64,000 nucleotides of DNA from Nostoc sp. ATCC 53789 (GTDB lineage: Bacteria > Cyanobacteriota > Cyanobacteriia > Cyanobacteriales > Nostocaceae): the NCBI RefSeq assembly GCF_009873495.1, contig NZ_CP046703.1:7002001-7066000 (forward strand). Direction: 5' to 3'. The notes under the pieces were generated by a model. That model was not told the DNA's origin. It worked only from the letters and a program-made list of their open reading frames with translations, and searched no databases. Below, piece by piece: positions 8,201 through 15,619 of this stretch. Position 1 is the first letter of the stretch, and every line of letters starts with the position of its first letter. The translations under genes and the position numbers were made by a program.

Positions 8201-9974
8201 TGCTGCACTACTTTATAGCAACGTCCCTACCCACCTCAAAGGCGATGCTAGTAGGTTACGGCAAATTCTGATGAACCTAATTAGCAACGCTATCAAGTTC
8301 ACTAACGTTGGTGAAGTAGTAGTGCAAGTAGAATTTCGATCGCCTTTGCCAAAGCCATCGCTTTCCTCCACAACAGCCACCATCTATTTTGCCATTACAG
8401 ATACAGGTCTTGGCATTAGCCCTGAAGACCAACACAAAATCTTTACGCCATTTACCCAAGTGGATGCTTCTACCACTCGCAAGTATGGTGGTACCGGTTT
8501 AGGATTAGCCATCTGTAAACAACTGGTGACTTTGATGGGAGGAGTCATTGGGCTGGAAAGCGAGATGGGGAAAGGATCTAAGTTTTGGTTTGAGGTGCCT
8601 TTTGCCAAACAACTTGAGTCTGTTTTGCCAAACTGCGATCGCTTCTTGCCTGCGACACGTTACACGAAGGTCAAGAGCGAAGGCGGATTTTTGAACAATC
8701 GCCGCTTGTTAGTGGTAGATAGTAATGCTACTAATTGCAAAATTATCTATCATCAAGTTACCGGGTGGGGAATGCAGGTAGATCAAGCTGACAGTATTGC
8801 TGCTGCACTCATTGCTATTCAGGAAGCTTGTGAGCGTGGTAATTCTTATGATGTCGTCTTGGTTGATATGCAAATGGCTCAAACTTCTGGCATAACTTTA
8901 GAAGAACAAATTAAAGCCAATTCTGCAATTGCTAAGATACCTTTGATTATACTCACCTCTATTAATCAACGTGCCCAATTGCAACGGGCGCTCAAAATAG
9001 GATTTGCTGCTTATTTAGTCAAACCCGTTAAGCCCTCTCGACTCCTTGATACCATTATGAATATTCTAAAAACTCAGCCTCAACCAGAAGAAGGGTCTAA
9101 AGAAAGAAGGCTAGACGCTACCACAAAAATCTCAAGTACAGAAATTTCCTGCATTCTTACTTCCTCTGCCCCTAACCCCTCTACTCAATTCCAGTTAAGA
9201 ATTCTCTTAGCTGAAGATAATTTGGTGAATCAAAAAGTCGCCCTGAAGCAACTTCAGAGTTTAGGCTACAAAGCCGATGTTGCTGCCAATGGAGAAGAAG
9301 TTTTGCAGCTATTAGAAAAAATTCCTTATGATTTGATTCTAATGGATTGCCAAATGCCAATTCTTGACGGTTTAGAAACCACAAAAGAAATTCATCGTTG
9401 GCAAGAAGACGCTTTTGCTCTGCGTCGTCGTCCTGTGGTAATTGCAATGACGGCTAATGCCATGAAAGAAGACCAACAAATGTGTCTCAATGCAGGAATG
9501 GATGACTATCTGAGTAAGCCAGTGTTTAAAGAAAAATTAGCTGCCACTCTAGAACATTGGACAGGCGTTATCCTCTCAAAACAAGAGCCAGTTGTTGATG
9601 AACAGATAGTTTCCACCACAAACAACGACACAAGTAACCTAGCAATTGATTGGGAACACTTGCATCGAATATCGGAAAATGATGGAGAATTTGAATTAAA
9701 TCTATTGCAAATATGCCTTGAAGATGTTAGACCTCGTTTAGAGATAATGATTGCAGCGATCGCATCTGATGACTTTGGGCAAATTGCGCGAGAAGCTCAT
9801 CACCTTAAAGGTGCTAGTGCCAACGTTGGAGCCACAGCTATGTATCTAGCTGCTGACAAACTAGAAAAGTTAGCTTACGAGCAAGAGCTTAGAGATGCTA
9901 CTAACTTAGTTTTAGAGTTAAAAGAATTTGTCAACTCTATGCAAGACTTTTTAACAAGAAAGAATTCAGTCTAA
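5244..9974 (+). CDS. Hybrid sensor histidine kinase: GAF-TM-CHASE3-like-TM-PAS-GAF-GAF-HisKA-HATPase-REC-REC-HPt
   Basis: A 1576-residue multistep phosphorelay protein. In order: a GAF domain (about 15-165); a membrane segment near 185-205; a coiled-coil extracytoplasmic part resembling CHASE3 (residues with DAETRQRSYIITG); a second membrane segment near 360-380; PAS (about 390-515); two GAF domains (about 525-680 and 695-870); HisKA with phosphorylatable His898 (MSHEIRTP); an HATPase domain (NLISNAIKFT, DTGLGIS, GGTGLGL); a first receiver with Asp1208; a second with Asp1368 (LMDCQMP); and an HPt domain with His1519 (AHHLKGAS). The first receiver has Val-Asp-Ser in place of the usual acidic pair (LLVVDSNATN), so it may be a weak acceptor. 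Neither GAF shows an obvious bilin-binding Cys context. No partner regulator is adjacent. The 5' leader is short and AT-rich. Confidence 0.92.
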   Translation: MKAPLPNNEIQRIETLLEYKILDTPSEAAFDDLTRLASYICQTPIALISLIDTNRQWFKSKVGLDVLKTHRDFAFCSHAILQPDVFVVPDATNDERFATNPLVTSDPNIRFYAGVPLINPEGYTLGTLCVIDYVPRELTPEQIEALRALGRQVIKQLELRRNLASLVLVTKKSKQAQKVSKQFFKKIAAGFGVASVILVLIGVFSYQNTTVSTNNRSILKNISQKINSLEELLSQIKDAETRQRSYIITGKPTYLKPYQESLANVEQEIAKLKNLSTDQPNQQKQIATLEVLIADKLTELNQTINLRQKKGVEAALQVVLTNKSQNLMDDIRKEINEIENEERERHQQLSQTAKAWTRKTTVTIAIAICLSFIVLAVVYYFIYREVTERKRTEETLNQERNFISAVVDTASALVIVLDSQGQIVRFNQACEQITGYSFDEVRGRYFWNLFLLPEEVESVKAVFQELLTGRGFLEHENHWVMKDGSRRLIAWSNTFLKDYEGLVEYIVGTGTDITDRKRVQQHLTAQYAATRVLAESTTINEAYPRILQGICESLGWDLGEIWMVDQQANVLRFLSIWHKASLEVQEFEALKRQTTFIEGIGLPGRVWASSEAVWLTDVVNDLNFPHFKIAAQIGLHAAFGFPIRTGNKILGVITCFNREIKPPDQDLVNTMNSIGEQVGQFIQRKRAEEELQRQNLRSQLFTEITLKIRQSLQIEEILEITVKEVQKILQTDRVLIYQLLPDESATSVVEAVISGLPEIKEQNITAPYLRAEYLQQYYLQKYRQGEILGLAELDLLEVQQSDLRLIQQFGVKVNFVVPILVKEELRGLLIVHQCDDSHQWSSFETHLLRQIADQVGIALAQAQLLKAETRQREELEIARQQAELASQTKSAFLANMSHEIRTPMNAVLGMTSLVLDTPLNPEQRDFIETIRISGDALLSLINEILDLSKLEAGEMVLEALDFNLSTCVEEVVELLAPSAHSKGLEIAALLYSNVPTHLKGDASRLRQILMNLISNAIKFTNVGEVVVQVEFRSPLPKPSLSSTTATIYFAITDTGLGISPEDQHKIFTPFTQVDASTTRKYGGTGLGLAICKQLVTLMGGVIGLESEMGKGSKFWFEVPFAKQLESVLPNCDRFLPATRYTKVKSEGGFLNNRRLLVVDSNATNCKIIYHQVTGWGMQVDQADSIAAALIAIQEACERGNSYDVVLVDMQMAQTSGITLEEQIKANSAIAKIPLIILTSINQRAQLQRALKIGFAAYLVKPVKPSRLLDTIMNILKTQPQPEEGSKERRLDATTKISSTEISCILTSSAPNPSTQFQLRILLAEDNLVNQKVALKQLQSLGYKADVAANGEEVLQLLEKIPYDLILMDCQMPILDGLETTKEIHRWQEDAFALRRRPVVIAMTANAMKEDQQMCLNAGMDDYLSKPVFKEKLAATLEHWTGVILSKQEPVVDEQIVSTTNNDTSNLAIDWEHLHRISENDGEFELNLLQICLEDVRPRLEIMIAAIASDDFGQIAREAHHLKGASANVGATAMYLAADKLEKLAYEQELRDATNLVLELKEFVNSMQDFLTRKNSV

Positions 9975-10278
9975 ATTCTGTATGAGTAGCGGAAAAATAT
10001 GTGAGTTTAAGACCCACACTAATTAATTTTGAATTCTAGATTCTTTTTTAATCAGAAATAAAGTAACAAATCACACCTCACTTCCCAACCAAAAATAATT
10101 GGGTATAAATTCCAAATTAATATACAAAAACAGCTTTGATACAACTGTACCAATAAAAAATATTAGCATTTACAGGAATAAAACTTGTATAGAATCTTCC
10201 TACATCTCCAGCAACTTTAGCTGATATAGTAGCGGATACCGTCATTACTTGGCGACTTATCATTATTCAAGAGGTCTT
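9975..10278. other. Intergenic region, nothing recognised
   Basis: 304 AT-rich bases between the hybrid kinase and the lipoprotein gene. A promoter for the lipoprotein gene is likely here but no box is convincing. The ribosome-binding site AAGAGG at 10269-10274 supports the ATG at 10279 rather than the upstream in-frame ATG at 10249. Confidence 0.5.
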
Positions 10279-10701
10279 ATGAAACGCTTAATCTACATCA
10301 TCCCTGTGACTGCAATTAGCTTACTGACATTGGTAGGATGCAACAGCGATCAAAAATCCACTACCCAGACTCCTGCTACCACAGAAACCACTAAGGCGAC
10401 AACAGGATCTAAAACCCCTAGTGCCACGCAGGGAGGTTTTGATACTTTGGCTGGTGTCGTTACAAATACAAAAACTGCGGTGCAAGGCGGAAACTTTGAC
10501 AAAGCTCAACAGGAATTTAATAAGTTTGAAAATTCTTGGTCTAAAGTTGAAGATGGTGTCAAAACTAAATCTTCAAAAACCTATAATGTCATCGAAGATG
10601 CTGCGACCCAAGTGAAGGGTTCGCTAAAAGCAAAAGATAAAGCGAAATCTCTTAAAGGATTACAAACACTTGAGACAAACATCGCCACTGTTTCTAAGTG
10701 A
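10279..10701 (+). CDS. Lipoprotein with a helical DUF4363-like domain
   Basis: 140 residues from the ATG behind AAGAGG. The N-terminus MKRLIYIIPVTAISLLTLVGC is a lipoprotein signal with lipobox LVGC, so the mature protein is lipid-anchored, probably in the periplasm. A Thr/Ala/Lys-rich linker follows, then a helical domain (GFDTLAGVVTNTKTAVQGGN onward) with the repeated spacing seen in DUF4363-type proteins, whose function is unknown. The small membrane protein gene downstream (gap 134 bases) is on the same strand. The family assignment is by eye and moderate; the lipoprotein call is firm. Confidence 0.75.
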   Translation: MKRLIYIIPVTAISLLTLVGCNSDQKSTTQTPATTETTKATTGSKTPSATQGGFDTLAGVVTNTKTAVQGGNFDKAQQEFNKFENSWSKVEDGVKTKSSKTYNVIEDAATQVKGSLKAKDKAKSLKGLQTLETNIATVSK

Positions 10702-10835
10702 GGTAAAACTAACATAGAGCAGGAGTTAAAAGACAAGAGACACCAAAAAAAGTCTTTATATCTGGCTTTGAGACAAATAGTTCTGTAGCTTATCAAGTTA
10801 CAAACTGCGATAGTTTCCACTGGAGATTTTGGATA

Positions 10836-11111
10836 ATGCGTTCATTTCGCAAATACCACCGGACTCTGGCGATTATTTTGGCTTTACCGCTTGCTGTAAC
10901 ATTGTTAACTGGTATTGCAGCTACCTTGGTAGGTGAGTGGTCAGCTAACATTGGAGTTCCACGTAGTCTACTACTTTCGATTCATCGTGGTGAAATCTTG
11001 GGTTTACAGGGAATCTACCCGATTTTGAACGGACTAGGATTATTAGGGTTGTTGGTTACTGGATTAAGTATGACTAGTTTGTTTCGTAAGAAAAGGTCAA
11101 AATCTGAGTAA
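10836..11111 (+). CDS. Small two-helix membrane protein, PepSY-TM-like
   Basis: 91 residues with two membrane segments (about 11-33 and 62-82) and a short exposed loop holding SIHRGEILG. The start RKYHRTLAIILALPLAVTLLTG resembles the first helix of PepSY-associated membrane proteins (W/RKYHR followed by a helix), and the loop His-Arg-Gly also fits; this is a short single-unit version. The function is unknown. It is preceded by a clear ATG at 10836 and lies between the lipoprotein and the sigma factor genes. Confidence 0.7.
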   Translation: MRSFRKYHRTLAIILALPLAVTLLTGIAATLVGEWSANIGVPRSLLLSIHRGEILGLQGIYPILNGLGLLGLLVTGLSMTSLFRKKRSKSE

Positions 11112-11565
11112 GGATTAGTCAAAAGCGATCGCAGTCTTTTAAGGTATAAAAACAAGTCAGTCACCCTGCGATCGCAAATAGTGAAATCAAACCATAATCC
11201 ATTGTCTCCAGTGCTGCAAAAGTCATTGTAGAAGCAGTTCCAGAGGTATTGCTCTGCTTTAGAACGGACTAGAATCTGGATAGACATAACTTTTTCAATT
11301 CTTTGACAAGCTCCTGTAACATCAAGCTATTAACTTAGAAAATATTGCTTTTAACAAAATAACGACCCATAGCAACAACTAAAAAATATTTCAAATTTAT
11401 TGACTTTTAAGTTACTCAGTACTGAGTGCTGAGTAAAAAGTAAAATTAGGACAAAAGCGAAGCAAGTAGCGTGGATTTAGGGGAATACAAAACGTTTTGC
11501 TACTACCAAGAGGACTTTTAAAACATCCTCTAAACCAACAAATATTTTTGAAGGTTCAAATAACT
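11112..11565. other. Intergenic leader of the sigma factor gene
   Basis: 454 bases with two HIP1 GCGATCGC sites in inverted context near 11125-11175 and a short direct repeat (ACTCAGTACTGAGTGCTGAGT, 11413-11433 region). No gene was found. The sigma factor start at 11566 is preferred over 11497 because a GAAGG ribosome-binding site (11550-11554) precedes it and similarity to the family begins there. Confidence 0.5.
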
Positions 11566-12564
11566 ATGAATAATCTATCTCATCAGTATCTAGAAGAAAG
11601 TAATAAAAAGGAGAAGCTTTTATATACTGCTGATACAGTGCGTGCTTATCTTCGCGAGATTGGACGGATACCTTTATTAACTAATGAGCAGGAGATTAAT
11701 TTCGCCAAGCAAGTTCAAAAAATGATGGCTTTACTAGCTACAAAAGAAAAATTAGCTATTCAATTAAAACGTCAACCAACACAACAAGAGTGGGTTGAAA
11801 ATATAAATATTGGTGAAAAATCACTGCTACAACAGCTACATCAAGGGCAAGAAGCCAAGCAGAAAATGATTCAGGCTAACCTGCGACTTGTAGTATCTAT
11901 TGCTAAGAAATATCAAAGACATAACCTAGATTTTCTCGATTTAATTCAAGAAGGAAGTTTAGGCTTAGAGCGAGGAGTTGAGAAATTTGACCCAACTAAA
12001 GGGTACAAGTTTTCAACTTATGGCTATTGGTGGATTCGCCAGGCAATTACACGAGCGATCGCCGAACAAGGACGTACTATCCGCTTGCCTATTCATATTA
12101 CAGAAAAGCTGAACAAAATCAAGCGGATTCAACGTGAACTAACTCAAAAATTAGGTCGTACTCCTACCGCAACTGATATCGCCGAAGAACTATCTTTAGA
12201 TCCAAAACAAATTCGAGATTATTTACTTTTAGCACGTCAACCTGTCTCTCTAGAATTACGAGTTGGCTCAGACAAAGATATAGAATTACAAGATATGTTG
12301 GAGGATAATGGACTTTCCCCAGAATTATACGCTGACCATAAGTTTCTCCAACAAAATATTCAAAATTTATTGTCAAAATTAAATCCCCAGCAGCGACAAA
12401 TATTAACTTTCCGTTTTGGTTTAACAGATGGAAATGAACTTTCTTTAGCAGAGATTGGTCAACGGATGGGTATTAGTCGAGAACGAGTGCGACAGATAGA
12501 GCAACAAGCTTTGGGTAGTCTAAGAAGACATAAGGATAAGATACACAGCTATCTAGCTAGTTAA
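11566..12564 (+). CDS. Group 2 (RpoD-like, non-essential) RNA polymerase sigma factor
   Basis: 332 residues of the sigma-70 family. Region 1.2 (TADTVRAYLREIGRIPLLT), region 2 with the core-binding and -10-reading helices (LDLIQEGSLGLERGVEKFDP then YWWIRQAITRAI), region 3 (LPIHITEKLNKIKRIQREL) and region 4 with its helix-turn-helix (SLAEIGQRMGISRERVRQIE) are all present. There is no long N-terminal region 1.1, as expected for cyanobacterial group 2 factors (SigB to SigE). One residue change is notable: LGLERG where most family members have LGLIRG or LGLMRA. Which of the group 2 paralogues it is cannot be decided by eye. Confidence 0.9.
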   Translation: MNNLSHQYLEESNKKEKLLYTADTVRAYLREIGRIPLLTNEQEINFAKQVQKMMALLATKEKLAIQLKRQPTQQEWVENINIGEKSLLQQLHQGQEAKQKMIQANLRLVVSIAKKYQRHNLDFLDLIQEGSLGLERGVEKFDPTKGYKFSTYGYWWIRQAITRAIAEQGRTIRLPIHITEKLNKIKRIQRELTQKLGRTPTATDIAEELSLDPKQIRDYLLLARQPVSLELRVGSDKDIELQDMLEDNGLSPELYADHKFLQQNIQNLLSKLNPQQRQILTFRFGLTDGNELSLAEIGQRMGISRERVRQIEQQALGSLRRHKDKIHSYLAS

Positions 12565-12670
12565 TTCGTAAGCCGAATATCTTGTTATTGGCTCTTTACT
12601 TCAACCCGCAGAGTTTGGTAAATCCTGATGGGCGATGCCTGCAACAAGGTGCTAAGAGCGTCTATGCAAT

Positions 12671-13309
12671 CTACAAAAACAGAGATTGAACAGTCAGATC
12701 CTTCTGGGTAATGCTAAAGTTACGCTGTTCTGCTGTGGCAATGAATGAAACGATCGCTTCACACGCCACTGCAACGGTTAACATCACCAGGTTTCGTGCC
12801 AACGGATAATCACAGACATCATCATTAACCTCGGAAGGAACACGATAAACGTCATTCCAAATCACTTCTGCATAATCAGCTGATAGCCCAGCATGAAGAC
12901 AAGGAATGCTTAATTGTTTAGCATAATTTTTCACTGCTTGACGTGCCACACTATTATCAAAGACATCGACAATTAACTGGCTGTCTTTGAGTAGTTGGGT
13001 TGTATTTGCTGATGTCAACTCCTTTGTTCTAGCATCAACTTTAGTGCCAATTGCTCGATATAAATTGTTCGCCAAAATTTTCGCTTTGAACGCTCCCACA
13101 TCAGAACGGTAGTAAGGCTGAGTTGAAAGATTGCATTCCTCAATGCGATCGCGATCTATCACTGTAAGTTTATCAAAACCAGACCGAGCTAAATTTTCAG
13201 CAATATTAGCTCCTAATGCTCCAGCGCCACAAATAGTTATAGGATAGTTTTTCAACTTTGCCATCACAGCATTGGTGCGGTAAAGCTGTTCGTGAAAAAA
13301 GATACTCAT
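12671..13309 (-). CDS. ThiF/E1-like adenylyltransferase
   Basis: 212 residues from ATG 13309 (an upstream in-frame GTG at 13318 overlaps the previous stop). The Rossmann nucleotide-binding site is ICGAGALGANIAENLARSG, followed by the conserved acidic VIDRD and the NLSTQ segment that replaces the usual NLxRQ. No Cys pairs for zinc are present, and no catalytic Cys domain or ubiquitin-fold domain is attached, so this is a minimal E1-like core. The family activates the C-terminus of ubiquitin-like or sulfur-carrier proteins by adenylation. It is the last gene of the minus-strand locus that holds the Ro60-like gene and the structured RNAs; the small beta-grasp-like protein at 18519-18719 is the obvious candidate substrate (inference). 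Confidence 0.85.
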   Translation of the reverse strand: MSIFFHEQLYRTNAVMAKLKNYPITICGAGALGANIAENLARSGFDKLTVIDRDRIEECNLSTQPYYRSDVGAFKAKILANNLYRAIGTKVDARTKELTSANTTQLLKDSQLIVDVFDNSVARQAVKNYAKQLSIPCLHAGLSADYAEVIWNDVYRVPSEVNDDVCDYPLARNLVMLTVAVACEAIVSFIATAEQRNFSITQKDLTVQSLFL

Positions 13310-13317
13310 TGTTCTCA

Positions 13318-14148
13318 CTACTCTTGTTGTTCCATCACACCTACTAAGGATTGCAAATCAAAATCGCGATCGCGTCCACTCAGACAAATACCAGAACTAA
13401 CAACAGTCAAATCAGTTTTTGCGATCGCACTACTATGGCGAATACCATCAGCAGTTGTCCAATCGACTGTCCAGTAATCGCTGCGATCGTGGAATTGATT
13501 TAAGGTACCACCGCCCATTTGCAAAGCCTTTCTCAATCGCTTTTCATCCTGTTGAGGTTGAGTAAATCCCTCAATGCGCCAAGTTGCTAATTCATACACT
13601 GTGAGGATTTCTGGAGTAATGCCTTTAAACTGTAATTCCTCAGCAGGAATGAGTTGCTTAACAGCAGATTGCAGAGTTTCAGAAATTGCCGGATCGGTAC
13701 GGCGATCTACTTCCTCAAACCAGCATGAATGTCCATTCCATCGGGCAATGATTTGCTCAAAAGTAGCGCCCTCGGTAACTAAGTGGACTGCGATCGGCTT
13801 AACTACCTTCAACCGTTGACGCATATCTACTTCATTAACCGGGTATGCTAACCAAGTTTGTTTTTGCAGTTGGTGTGCTAACCGCAACCGTATTTGGGGA
13901 AAATGTTGCAAATATTCCACAATTTGGGGTAAGTCTGCTTCTTCTACAACCGTTGCTGTTTTCTCATTCACAGGCTGAAAGATGCCCCAACCTTCAAATT
14001 TACTAGGCTTTGGCGTGAAGGTGTAAACCATCCCGTCTACCCTTGTGCGAACTAGTCCACCTTTGATACAGGGTGCAAGGAATTGGGTGGTATGTAATTG
14101 CGCTTCTGCGATCGCAATTTGGTTGATTAGCTTAAATATGTTAGTCAT
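13318..14148 (-). CDS. Unknown protein coupled to the ThiF-like gene
   Basis: 276 residues from ATG 14148; its stop overlaps the GTG at which the ThiF-like frame opens, so the two are translationally coupled. I do not recognise the family. The N-terminal half is beta-rich (GGLVRTRVDGMVYTFTPKP, then GWGIFQP) and could be a small barrel; the middle has RWNGHSCWFEE, and the C-terminal third ends in a beta-rich stretch (DYWTVDWTTADGIRH). No ubiquitin-conjugating Cys motif and no JAB metalloprotease motif (HxH...D) was found, so a role as E2 or deubiquitinase is not supported by sequence. The GC level is like that of its neighbours. Confidence 0.75.
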   Translation of the reverse strand: MTNIFKLINQIAIAEAQLHTTQFLAPCIKGGLVRTRVDGMVYTFTPKPSKFEGWGIFQPVNEKTATVVEEADLPQIVEYLQHFPQIRLRLAHQLQKQTWLAYPVNEVDMRQRLKVVKPIAVHLVTEGATFEQIIARWNGHSCWFEEVDRRTDPAISETLQSAVKQLIPAEELQFKGITPEILTVYELATWRIEGFTQPQQDEKRLRKALQMGGGTLNQFHDRSDYWTVDWTTADGIRHSSAIAKTDLTVVSSGICLSGRDRDFDLQSLVGVMEQQE

Positions 14149-14239
14149 AACTAATACCAATTTTCAAAAATAAGGCTACCAATGCAACCCTAGAAACCGT
14201 GATGAAATCTCACTTTCTTAATTACGAATTAATATAATT

Positions 14240-14445
14240 CTGCGTGCAAGTTGGTGGAGCATTGCGTGTTCTCAATTACTAGAGGAACTCCGCTGGTGAG
14301 TTGTTATACACTCTTTCAAGGATGGCTACTTTTAAGCCTACCTCCCAGGTTCTTCGCACTCCCCGTTCACACACGCCCACTGCATTTGGCAGTGTTACCG
14401 TTCCTCTCGTACTAGTATGTAGGCTCTACGAGTTGGGGCACGCAG
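14240..14445 (-). ncRNA. Y-RNA-like RNA carrying mimics of the 23S sarcin-ricin loop and the L11-binding GTPase centre
   Basis: The ends pair perfectly (CTGCGTGC with GCACGCAG). The 5' module GTGCCCCAAC...GCCTACATAC and 3' module GCTCCACCAACTTGCAC match those of the other RNAs in this locus. Inside lies AGTACGAGAGGA (14402-14413), the universal sarcin-ricin dodecamer of 23S helix 95, then a hairpin CACTGC-CAAAT-GCAGTG. Next, 14292-14349 reads GGCTTAAAAGTAGCCATCC, TTGAAAGAGTG and ACAACTCACCAGC, which aligns with 23S helices 42-44 (E. coli about 1051-1108), including A at the positions of A1067 and A1095. In real 23S rRNA these segments lie about 1,600 bases apart and in the reverse order, so this is a designed-looking composite and not an rRNA fragment. 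The similarity is seen directly; Ro60 binding is inferred. Confidence 0.88.
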
Positions 14446-14586
14446 GATATTAATATAATACAATATATTACAAAATACATGGAAAAGCGATCGCGGTTGT
14501 CATTGCCATAAAGGAAATTGAGATAGAATCTTTATCAGTCAGCTAGGGTTCAAGGGTTTCAAGTTTGATCTGCCAATAATATTCAT

Positions 14587-15546
14587 TTAGCATTCTTTCA
14601 AATCAGTGTATAGTTGAGGTTCAATTAGAGAGTGTCGCAAAAGCATTTTTACAACTAATTTTAGAAAATTTTTGGCAGTGGAATCATCTTTTAACACTAA
14701 TAACTCTTTTGCAAAATCTGGTTGACTACCGTGTGCTATATTACTTCTATAAGCATAAAGTTTTTTCCAAATTGCACTTTCAGATGTATTTACAAAAAAC
14801 TGAGAGTAATCCAATTGATTACTAAAACGCTTTGATAATAAATTGATTTTATTTGTAACTTGTCGCGTAATGGAGTCTCCTGTATCAATTGGCTTATGTG
14901 TAATTAAAAATTCAATAATAGTAAATAGTCCAAGAATCTTGAATTTAGAATTATGAGGAATATTCTTTAGTTCGTCTAGCATATTAACAGCTTGTTTTAT
15001 GTCTGGATACTTAGTCTCATCTAATTGCTTATAATCTAAATATATTGATCCTATATCTTGTAAAATTGTATCATCAATAGATTGAGTTAAAGATAAGCCA
15101 CTATTCATTGCATTAAAATAATTGAAAGTATATGTTGGATTTTTCAAAATACCAAACCCTTCTAATTGTTCATGATATATAAACTGTAATCCGAATTCTA
15201 GCTCTATTTTTGCTAAATTTGCTATCCGTGCTAAATCATGAATTATAGAATTATTCCCCTTAAAAGTTAGTATATAATATCTCCAATTTTGTGGTTCAAG
15301 CTGCTGACTTTTATATTTTTTTTTGTTGGGTGTATTCAAATCTTCAACATACACTAATTCATAAGGAGATAAATTAAATCTAGAAAGTTCATAAAAATAT
15401 CCTGAGTCTAACAAAGATTTTCTAATCTGGTCAATTTGGATAGAATCAGCTTTTTGAAAGTAGCAATCTTCAATAACTTTAAAAGGTAGATTGCAGTTGA
15501 CATCGAGTAGATTAGCTACAAAAGCGAAGCTAGTATTTTCTGACAT
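14587..15546 (-). CDS. Protein with a C-terminal HEPN-like RX4H motif
   Basis: 319 residues, ATG at 15546. The C-terminal helical part carries YRSNIAHGS with Arg267 and His272 in the RX4H arrangement of HEPN ribonucleases (Apea/Abi-like type), followed by a long helix ending LLRHSLIEP. The N-terminal part has no recognisable motif. HEPN proteins of this layout are commonly RNA-cleaving effectors in defence and toxin systems. It lies between the Ro60-like gene and the rRNA-mimic RNA, on the same strand. The gene is clearly more AT-rich than its neighbours, with runs of A and T and HIP1 sites absent, which suggests later acquisition. Nuclease activity is inferred from the motif alone. Confidence 0.7.
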   Translation of the reverse strand: MSENTSFAFVANLLDVNCNLPFKVIEDCYFQKADSIQIDQIRKSLLDSGYFYELSRFNLSPYELVYVEDLNTPNKKKYKSQQLEPQNWRYYILTFKGNNSIIHDLARIANLAKIELEFGLQFIYHEQLEGFGILKNPTYTFNYFNAMNSGLSLTQSIDDTILQDIGSIYLDYKQLDETKYPDIKQAVNMLDELKNIPHNSKFKILGLFTIIEFLITHKPIDTGDSITRQVTNKINLLSKRFSNQLDYSQFFVNTSESAIWKKLYAYRSNIAHGSQPDFAKELLVLKDDSTAKNFLKLVVKMLLRHSLIEPQLYTDLKEC

Positions 15547-15576
15547 ATTGTCTCAAAGCTTAGTTTTAATATCTTT

Positions 15577-15614
15577 ATCAGGATGCGTTATAAATAACTA
15601 TGACGCACCCTGAT
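15577..15614. repeat. Imperfect palindrome between the Ro60-like and HEPN genes
   Basis: Arms ATCAGGATGCGT and ACGCACCCTGAT can form a 12-bp stem with one A-C mismatch and a 14-base AT-rich loop. It follows the stop codon of the Ro60-like gene by a few bases. There is no T-run after the stem on either strand, so it is more likely an mRNA-end or attenuating hairpin than a classic terminator. Confidence 0.6.
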
Positions 15615-15619
15615 AGAGT

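Noticed and set aside
12671..13309. Assignment to the PRTRC cassette ThiF
   Set aside because: No ParB-like, PRTRC A to F or other cassette genes are present; only the general ThiF fold is supported.
14240..14445. Reading this RNA as a leftover of a broken rRNA operon
   Set aside because: The two 23S pieces are in reverse order to rRNA, trimmed to single functional domains and enclosed by a paired module shared with neighbouring RNAs.
15577..15614. Rho-independent terminator of the Ro60-like gene
   Set aside because: The stem is good but no T-run follows on the minus strand.
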